Origin: Pseudomonas sp. F(2018)
GTDB lineage: Bacteria > Pseudomonadota > Gammaproteobacteria > Pseudomonadales > Pseudomonadaceae
Direction: 5' to 3'
DNA length: 64,000 nucleotides
NCBI RefSeq assembly: GCF_005508865.1
Contig: NZ_SCOM01000001.1
Span: 248,001 to 312,000 of the forward strand
Below the pieces are notes generated by a model. It was not told the DNA's origin and made no database searches. It saw nothing but the letters and a program-made list of their open reading frames with translations. Both the position numbers and the translations under genes were made by a program. How positions within the stretch are numbered: position 1 is the first letter of the stretch; every line of letters begins with the position of its first letter. This document shows positions 32,125 to 37,601 of this stretch, piece by piece.

Positions 32125-32841
32125 ATGAACCTGCTTACCGACTCTCCCTTCCAATCGGTCGAACACAGCGTCATCTGGCTGCTGATCGGCTTCTCCGTCA
32201 TCACCTGGGGCCTGGCCCTGATCAAGGGCATCCAGTTCGCCCGCCAGCGCTACCAGGATCGCCGCTTCCACAAGCAGTTCTGGAGCGCCACCAGCCTGGA
32301 CTCCGCCGCCGAACAGGGCCAGCAGCAGAACGGTGCGGTGGCCCGCCTGGCCCAGGCCGGCTTCGCCGCCATCCAGGTGCAGGACGGCCAGGCCCATGAT
32401 CTGGCCCAGTCGATCAACCATCAGGATCGCCTGGAGCGCTCGCTGCGCCAGCAGATCCAGCGTGAGCGCCGCTCGCTGGAGTCCGGCCTGGCGGTCCTCG
32501 CCTCGATCGGCTCGACTTCGCCCTTCATCGGTCTGTTCGGCACCGTGTGGGGCATCATGGAAGCGCTCAAGGGCATCAGCGCGGCGGGCAACGCCAGCCT
32601 GGAAACCGTGGCCGGGCCGATCGGTGCGGCGCTGGTCGCCACCGGCGTGGGCATCGCCGTCGCCGTGCCGGCGGTGCTGGTCTACAACTACTTCCTGCGG
32701 CGCCTCAAGCTGACCGCCGCCGACCTCGACGACTTCGCCCACGACTTCTACAGCCTGGCGCAGAAGAGCGCGTTCAAGGTCATCAGCCACCCCGGCGCGC
32801 GCAAACCGCAGCAGCCGCAGAACGTGAAGGAGGCTGTCTGA
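32125..32841 (+). CDS. exbB: TonB-system proton channel protein ExbB
   Basis: 238 residues from ATG 32125 (AGGAACGCGAC upstream). Three membrane segments: about residues 12-32 (HSVIWLLIGFSVITWGLALI), 136-155 (STSPFIGLFGTVWGIMEAL) and 168-190 (VAGPIGAALVATGVGIAVAVPAVLVY). This is the MotA/TolQ/ExbB pattern; the conserved GLFGTVWGIM and ATGVGIAVAVPA blocks are intact. It forms the pentameric channel that, with ExbD, energises TonB. It begins 70 bases after tonB and ends one base before the exbD start codon. Confidence 0.95.
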   Translation: MNLLTDSPFQSVEHSVIWLLIGFSVITWGLALIKGIQFARQRYQDRRFHKQFWSATSLDSAAEQGQQQNGAVARLAQAGFAAIQVQDGQAHDLAQSINHQDRLERSLRQQIQRERRSLESGLAVLASIGSTSPFIGLFGTVWGIMEALKGISAAGNASLETVAGPIGAALVATGVGIAVAVPAVLVYNYFLRRLKLTAADLDDFAHDFYSLAQKSAFKVISHPGARKPQQPQNVKEAV

Positions 32842-32842
32842 C

Positions 32843-33244
32843 ATGGCCTTCTCCACCCAGGACAGCGACGAAGTCCTCTCCGAGATCAACGTCACCCCGC
32901 TGGTGGACGTGATGCTGGTGCTGCTGGTGGTGTTCATCGTCACCGCGCCGCTGCTGACCAACTCCATCCCGATCAACCTGCCGAAGACCGAGGCCGTGGC
33001 CCCGGCGGACCAGAAGGACCCGCTGGTGGTGAGCATCGACGGTGACGGCAAGCTGTTCATCAATAAGGACGAGATCCAGCCGGAGCTGCTGGAGAGCAGC
33101 CTGGCCGATGCCAAGACCAAGGATGCCGAGGTCAAGGTGCAGCTGCAGGCCGACGACCAGGTCGACTACGGCGTGGTGGCCAAGGCCATGGCCAGCATCG
33201 AGCGCGCCGGCATCACCAAGCTGGCCGTGATCACCGCTCGCTGA
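32843..33244 (+). CDS. exbD: TonB-system protein ExbD
   Basis: 133 residues. The N-terminus EINVTPLVDVMLVLLVVFIV contains the essential membrane aspartate (in PLVDVML, about residue 22), followed by TAPLLTNSIPINLPK and a periplasmic domain of about 85 residues. It completes the ExbB/ExbD motor for TonB. Start ATG 32843 overlaps nothing but is directly behind exbB, and a strong terminator follows at 33255. Confidence 0.95.
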   Translation: MAFSTQDSDEVLSEINVTPLVDVMLVLLVVFIVTAPLLTNSIPINLPKTEAVAPADQKDPLVVSIDGDGKLFINKDEIQPELLESSLADAKTKDAEVKVQLQADDQVDYGVVAKAMASIERAGITKLAVITAR

Positions 33245-33254
33245 ATCGTTTCGC

Positions 33255-33293
33255 GGGGCCGTTCTTACCAGGCAGGGGAACGGCCCCTTTTTT
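33255..33293 (+). terminator. Rho-independent terminator of tonB-exbB-exbD
   Basis: Perfect arms GGGGCCGTTC (33255-33264) and GAACGGCCCC (33278-33287) followed by six T (33288-33293). It starts 11 bases after the exbD stop codon. Confidence 0.92.
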
Positions 33294-33313
33294 ATTCGCC
33301 ACAGGAGGCGCCC

Positions 33314-33940
33314 ATGCCCACGCTGTATATCTCTCCGGGGGCCTGTTCGCTGGCCTCGCATATCGCCGTTCACGAACTGGCGCTGCCGTTCCAGGTCGAG
33401 CAGGTTGCGCTGCGCACGCCGGATTCGCCGATCCACGCGATCAACCCGCTGGGGCGGGTGCCGGCCCTGCAACTGGACGACGGCACCCTGCTGACCGAGA
33501 ACAGCGCCCTCCTGCCGTACCTGGCCGATCAGGTGCCCGGCACGCCGCTGTTCGCCCCAGCCGGCAGCGCCGAGCGCGCGCAGATCCAGGGCTGGCTCGG
33601 CTACCTGGCGGCGGAGATCCATACCGCCTCGTTCCGCCCGCTCAATCGCCCCGAGCGCTACTCGGCGGATGAGGCGGCGCACCCCGGCATTCGCGCCCAT
33701 GCCTTGCAGCAGCTGTACAAGGCCTTCGAACACATCGACAGGCACCTGCAGGGTCGCCAGTGGCTGGTCGGTGAACGCTACACCCTGGCCGATGCCTACC
33801 TCGGCGTGTTCGCCAACTGGCTGCTACGGCTCGGCGCGCCCTTCGACCAGCTGACCAATGTGGCGCGTCTGCGCGAGCAGTGGGCGGCGCGTCCGGCGGT
33901 GCAGCAGGCGCTGCGTGCCGAAGGATTGCTCAAGGGCTAA
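33314..33940 (+). CDS. Glutathione S-transferase (beta-like)
   Basis: 208 residues. The thioredoxin-like N-terminal half starts LYISPGACSLASHIAVHEL, with the cysteine (about residue 11) and serine typical of bacterial beta-class GSTs. INPLGRVPALQLDDGTLLTENSALLPYLAD carries the cis-proline and the E-S/N glutathione site. The helical half has WLVGERYTLADAYLGVFANW, the N-capping motif of the family. Its own ribosome-binding site AGGAGG lies before ATG 33314, right after the exbD terminator. A link to glutathione-dependent sulfur chemistry is possible but not shown. Confidence 0.88.
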   Translation: MPTLYISPGACSLASHIAVHELALPFQVEQVALRTPDSPIHAINPLGRVPALQLDDGTLLTENSALLPYLADQVPGTPLFAPAGSAERAQIQGWLGYLAAEIHTASFRPLNRPERYSADEAAHPGIRAHALQQLYKAFEHIDRHLQGRQWLVGERYTLADAYLGVFANWLLRLGAPFDQLTNVARLREQWAARPAVQQALRAEGLLKG

Positions 33941-34117
33941 GCGGAGCGGGGCGCTTATGCCGCTTATCCTTTTGAGGAATATAAAAATAATTAAACAGTA
34001 TTTTTACGGAATAAGAAAAGTCCCTACTGTCACTCCACCCAGCCTACCCGCTGGTACCAAAGCCAACCTGCCGGCGGCTGAAGATCCAGCCGCGGCGCCT
34101 GAATCGAGATCATGGAC

Positions 34118-34900
34118 ATGAAGAAGACCTTGCTGTTGACCGCTCTGGCGGCTGCCCTCTCTGCCACTCTGGCGCACGCCGGAGAGAAGCTCACCGTTGC
34201 CGCCACGCCCGTGCCCCACGCGGAAATCCTCGAGCTGATCAAGCCGCAGCTGGCCAAGGAAGGCGTCGACCTCGACGTCAAAGTCTTCACCGATTACGTG
34301 CAGCCCAACCTGCAGGTGAGCCAGAAGCAACTGGATGCCAACTACTTCCAGACCAAGCCCTACCTGGACACCTTCAACCACGACCGCGGCACCGACCTGG
34401 TGATCGTCAAGGGCGTGCACGTTGAGCCCTTCGGCGGTTACTCGCTGAAATACAAGTCCCTGGCCGACCTGCCCAAAGGCGCGACCATCGCCATCCCCAA
34501 CGAGGGCAGCAACGGCGGTCGCGCCCTGCTCCTGCTGCAGAAGGCCGGCCTGCTCAAGCTCAAGGACCCGAGCAACGCCCTGGCCTCGCCCAAGGACATC
34601 GCCGAGAACCCGCACCAGTTCAAGTTCAAGGAACTAGAGGCGGCCATCCTGCCGCGCGTGCTGGACCAGGTCGACCTGGCCCTGATCAACACCAACTACG
34701 CCCTGGAAGCCAAGCTCAACCCGGGCAAGGACGCGCTGGTCATCGAGGGCAGCGACTCGCCTTACGTGAACTACCTGGTGTCCCGTCCGGACAACCAGAG
34801 CAGCGACGCCATCAAGAAACTCTCCGCAGCCCTGACCAGCCCGGAAGTGAAGGCCTTCATCGATAAGCGCTATTCGGGGGCCGTAGTTCCCGCGTTCTAA
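34118..34900 (+). CDS. MetQ/NlpA-family binding protein, without lipobox
   Basis: 260 residues from ATG 34118 (GAGA eight bases upstream); ATG 34112 adds two residues. The signal peptide MKKTLLLTALAAALSATLAHA is followed directly by GEKLTVAATPVPHAEILELIKPQLAKEGVDLDVKVFTDYVQPN. That opening, and the block YLDTFNHDRGTDLVIVKGVHVEPFGGYSLKYKSLADLPKGATIAIPNEGSNGGRALLLLQKAGLLKL, are diagnostic of the methionine-binding NlpA/MetQ family. No cysteine lies at the cleavage site, so it should be a soluble periplasmic protein and not a lipoprotein. No metN or metI is next to it. An AT-rich upstream region carries the shared 17-bp motif at 33976-33992. Confidence 0.88.
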   Translation: MKKTLLLTALAAALSATLAHAGEKLTVAATPVPHAEILELIKPQLAKEGVDLDVKVFTDYVQPNLQVSQKQLDANYFQTKPYLDTFNHDRGTDLVIVKGVHVEPFGGYSLKYKSLADLPKGATIAIPNEGSNGGRALLLLQKAGLLKLKDPSNALASPKDIAENPHQFKFKELEAAILPRVLDQVDLALINTNYALEAKLNPGKDALVIEGSDSPYVNYLVSRPDNQSSDAIKKLSAALTSPEVKAFIDKRYSGAVVPAF

Positions 34901-34977
34901 GCGCGGCCCTTTTCTTTTGTGTCGCTGCTGCCCGCCGTAAACCACGGTGGTGAAGGCTGAATTGCCTTCTCCTTTTG

Positions 34978-35014
34978 ACGCCGACCCGCGCAAGCTGGTC
35001 GGCGTTGTTTTTTT
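34978..35014 (+). terminator. Rho-independent terminator
   Basis: Arms ACGCCGACC (34978-34986) and GGTCGGCGT (34997-35005), then a T-rich tail with seven T at 35008-35014. It lies 78 bases after the MetQ-like gene and marks the end of the sulfur-related block. Confidence 0.85.
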
Positions 35015-35089
35015 GTAGGGCATGTAAGCGAGCGAGGAGGCTTCGCTCAGTTTGCGTAGCACCGGTGAATAGGCGCGAATCTTCAGGCC

Positions 35090-35284
35090 GCCAGTCACTT
35101 CATGCAGAAGGGTGGGAACATCCTGGGGGCGCAAAAAAAGGCGTTTAAGCGGCTCACCGAGTGGGAATGCTGGCCGGTGATCCGCGACCACTATGCGGCT
35201 AAGGATATGACCACCATCGACCCCTACCACCACATCCGCGATTTACTGGAAGAGAGACATATCCACTGGGGAAGAGCAGTATGA
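35090..35284 (+). pseudogene. Chimeric fragment beginning with an integrase C-terminal piece
   Basis: Bases 35090-35124 encode ASHFMQKGGNIL and match 30 of 35 bases of the corresponding part of the larger integrase relic at 36312-36346. After this the frame continues for about 53 codons (GAQKKAFKRLTEWECWPVIRD...HHIRDLLEERHIHWGRAV) with no integrase similarity that I can see, to a stop at 35282-35284. It therefore looks like a fusion left by recombination. Whether the second part is still a working small protein is unknown; the ATG at 35102 inside the integrase piece has no good ribosome-binding site. Confidence 0.5.
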
Positions 35285-35312
35285 GACTGTTAGTACCCAT
35301 AGCGGAGCCAGT

Positions 35313-35471
35313 ATGGACGACCACAAGTGTCCAGAATGCAGTCTGGTGTTGCCGAAAGATGTTTATGAGTGTCCGCATTGCGCCAAGGTCGGTCGTATCT
35401 ACCTGGGGCTATTTGCGTTTAGCACGGTACTGTTTTTCGTCATCTGTCTGGGCTTGCTTTACATCTTCTGA
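35313..35471 (+). CDS. 52-residue zinc-ribbon plus membrane-helix protein
   Basis: ATG at 35313 with GGAG seven to ten bases upstream, stop TGA at 35469-35471. The N-terminal half has two CxxC pairs (KCPECSLVLP and ECPHCAKVG) that would bind one zinc ion. The C-terminal half is one membrane helix (IYLGLFAFSTVLFFVICLGLLYIF). This build, a small zinc ribbon tethered to the membrane, is coherent and argues for a real gene despite the small size. It lies between two integrase relics and ends 14 bases before the second. No function is known to me. Confidence 0.65.
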   Translation: MDDHKCPECSLVLPKDVYECPHCAKVGRIYLGLFAFSTVLFFVICLGLLYIF

Positions 35472-35485
35472 GCGAAGCATCGCGT

Positions 35486-36466
35486 GTGGCCATTGAGCAA
35501 TTAGCTGATGGCCGCTGGAAGGTCGATATAGAGCCGATCAAGGGCAAGCGTTTCCGCAAGATTCTCAAGACCAAGGCTGAAGCTCAGCGGTTTGAGGCTA
35601 GCTGCCGCTCCAAGGTCGTAGACAATCCGAGCTGGACGCCAAAGCCGACCGACAAACGCCGACTGACCGAGCTGGTCGCCGCTTGGTTCGACCTGCGTGG
35701 GGCCTCTCTCAGGGATGGGGGAACGCCGCGCTCCAAGCTGGATATGCTCGCGAAGCGCCTTCGCAATCCGCAGGCCGCCAAGCTCGATCCGCAGACCTAA
35801 GCTCATGATCGCCACGTCAGGTTAGGGAAGGGCACGTCGCCTAAAACGCTCAATAACGAGTTGGGGTATCTGCGCAAACGAATTGCGCGTCCTAGGCGTT
35901 ATCGCTACGCCAATCCGCTGGCCCTGGTGAAGCCGTCGAAGATCCAGGAACGGGAATTGTCTTGGCTGACGACCGATCAGATTGCCGAACTGCTGGAGGC
36001 CATTCGCAGTGGCTGTGATAACCCACATGTCGAGATCATCACGCTGATTTGTCTGGCCACAGGTGCTTGTTGGTCAGGGGCCGAAAAGCTAAAACGGACC
36101 GGTCTACGTAACGCGGTGATTACTTTCAGCTGACCAAGAGCGGTAGGTTTGGTCTGTGCCAATTTCGACCGAACTGGAAGCCCAAATCGTTCGGCACCGG
36201 AAACAGCATGGTCAGCCGAACTCGGCCATTACCTCGTTTCGCAGAGCCCTCGCCAGGACGACTATTGAGCTTCCTAAAGGCCAGGCTGCCCATTCTCTCC
36301 GGCATACCTTCGCCAGCCACTTCATCCAGAACGGCGGCAACATCCTTACGCTGAGAAAATCCTGGGCCATTCGAGCTTGGCCATGACCATGCGCTATGCG
36401 CATCTAGCCCCGGATCACCTTCAGGACGCGCTTAGACTGGGGCCTTTGGCCGCGCTCTCTTGGTGA
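35486..36466 (+). pseudogene. Phage-type tyrosine integrase, broken by one stop and three frameshifts
   Basis: Start GTG 35486 gives an intact N-terminal arm-binding domain (MAIEQLADGRWKVDIEPIKG...). An in-frame TAA at 35798-35800 interrupts it, then the same frame resumes (KTLNNELGYLRKR...LSWLTTDQIAELLEAI). Single-base losses near 36124 and 36150 shift the frame to VPISTELEAQIVRHR...AAHSLRHTFASHFIQNGGNILTL, and another near 36352 shifts it to GHSSLAMTMRYAHLAPDHLQDALR, ending at TGA 36464-36466. The second catalytic box (HSLRH) and the tyrosine (MRYAHL) are still readable, but the first catalytic arginine is a cysteine (ATGACWSG). It is non-functional. Confidence 0.9.
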
Positions 36467-36792
36467 ATCTCGTGCTTGAAAAGGATTCCGTCATATAGCG
36501 GGCCTTCAGCATCAAGGATGAGCGCGGATCGCCTTAGGACGGCGCGGCGGTCGTTCATGTAGAGACCAAATGACTTTGATCTGAAATGGCCCAACGCCAT
36601 CCGGCATGCCCGCTCCGCTTCTTCGCAAGGAATTTCGCTATCTGTCGGTGGGTAGTAAACCGCTTGGGTGGTGTCGTTATAGACGACGTTGACCAGCAGA
36701 ACCTTGTCGGCGTGGCACATAACGTCCAGAAATAACTTACCTTCCAGTAGCACGAGAGGAACCTCGTACCGCTCGCGGCGCAGTGAGTTCAT
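36421..36792 (-). CDS. Hypothetical protein in the integrative-element remnant
   Basis: 123 residues, ATG 36792 with AAGG close upstream. It runs against the broken integrase and overlaps its end by 46 bases. The sequence (YEVPLVLLEGKLFLDVMCHADKVLLVNVVYNDTTQAVYYPP, then ...ALILDAEGPLYDGILFKHEIHQES) is not of low complexity and is free of membrane segments or a signal peptide. GC content is lower than in the core genes. I do not recognise a family. It may be a cargo gene of the former element or a chance frame; the coherent composition makes a gene somewhat more likely. Confidence 0.5.
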   Translation of the reverse strand: MNSLRRERYEVPLVLLEGKLFLDVMCHADKVLLVNVVYNDTTQAVYYPPTDSEIPCEEAERACRMALGHFRSKSFGLYMNDRRAVLRRSALILDAEGPLYDGILFKHEIHQESAAKGPSLSAS

Positions 36793-37057
36793 GGCCTTAA
36801 CTTGCTAAGCGAGAGCTGCCCTTAGCGTGACGGCTCTTGTGGGTGTAACCACGTTCCTTAGTCAGGTTCCTCAGCGGGAGGGCGGCTATGCTACTGCAGG
36901 CTGAGTGTCTAGAAACCGGGGCGGGGAGTGTGGGGCATATATTTCCTGGCTTTCCTCTCAACTTTTACGCCAGGAATTGGTCTAGGTCTAGCTTCAACGT
37001 CAGATTTCTAACGCTTCGCTTTAAGTCTGTACTTTCGACACTTTTTCGACACCCAAA
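36793..37057. other. Degraded sequence between the orphan ORF and the ssrA terminator
   Basis: 265 bases of moderate GC. A 60-codon frame (36888-37070) exists but has no convincing start signal and mixed composition, so no gene is called. The right end contains a short direct repeat TTTCGACAC at 37033-37041 and 37043-37051. Nothing else recognisable. Confidence 0.4.
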
Positions 37058-37094
37058 GAAAAACCCCTGACTTTCTCTAGGAAAATCAGGGGCT
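37058..37094 (-). terminator. Rho-independent terminator of ssrA
   Basis: Read on the minus strand: CCCCTGA (from 37092-37086), a loop of 15 bases, TCAGGGG (37070-37064), then a T-rich tail. It lies five bases beyond the CCA end of tmRNA. Confidence 0.85.
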
Positions 37095-37098
37095 TGTT

Positions 37099-37456
37099 TG
37101 GTGGAGCCGGGGGGATTTGAACCCCCGTCCGCCAGCTCTCCGCTATCGGTTCTACATGCTTAGCCATCTCTATTGAGTTAACTCCGCGCGGCCCGAGTGG
37201 CAGGGCGCTTGGAGCGAGCTGCATAAGTTTTAGCCGTTACACCTGCAGCGAGCTTGGCGGCGATCCTGTTCTATCTGACTGACCTAATCGTCGGGTTTAC
37301 AGGCATCCCCTAGGGTCAGCTAGCGGCACTTAGGCGGCTAGAGCGTAGTTGTCGTCGTTGGCAACTATAAAGTTGTGGCAGCGGATTTACGAGAACTGTC
37401 ACCTACTCGGCATGCCCCTCAAGTTTTGCTACCGGCGTCGAATCCTAATCGGCCCC
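37099..37456 (-). ncRNA. ssrA: Transfer-messenger RNA (tmRNA)
   Basis: 358 bases on the minus strand, from GGGGCCGATTAGGATTCGAC (37456 downward) to the 3' CCA encoded at 37099-37101. The two ends form the alanyl acceptor stem, and the T-arm GGGGGTTCAAATCCCCC is clear. The tag reading frame gives ANDDNYALAA followed by TAA, the known Pseudomonas tag (the first Ala carried by tmRNA charging aside, the encoded resume codon is GCC). It works with SmpB (48172-48654 here) to free stalled ribosomes. Its 3' end served as an integration site for the neighbouring element. Confidence 0.97.
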
Positions 37457-37601
37457 AGAACGCTCTTGCGAGGTTGGAGGGCAGTGTACGGCAAAGGTTC
37501 ACCAGCGTCGACCATCGAACTGCCAGTACAATCCCTGGCGGGCACTGGCCGTTCGGCGGTCTTGTGCCATTCTCTTCAGATTAGAATTCGAGGAGCGACG
37601 G

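Larger units (their letters stand above)
35085..37098. mobile_element. Decayed integrative element/prophage remnant at the 3' end of ssrA
   Basis: About 2 kb of clearly lower GC than the flanks, lying directly against the 3' end of the tmRNA gene, a common integration site for phages and islands. It contains two footprints of tyrosine integrases (35090-35124 and a long broken copy 35486-36466), a 52-residue zinc-ribbon/membrane gene and an orphan ORF. No duplicated tmRNA 3' end was found on the far side, so one att site is lost or lies in degraded sequence. Boundaries are approximate: left at the loss of MetQ-region sequence, right at the ssrA terminator. Confidence 0.75.

Noticed and set aside
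35040-35090. Left attachment site of the ssrA element
   Set aside because: No copy of the tmRNA 3' end or T-arm sequence could be found here or elsewhere between 33900 and 37098.
36421-36792. Toxin-antitoxin or defence function for the orphan ORF
   Set aside because: Nothing in the sequence supports a specific function, so it is left as hypothetical.
36888-37070. 60-codon frame next to the ssrA terminator
   Set aside because: No ribosome-binding site, no homology I can see, and it runs into the ssrA terminator.
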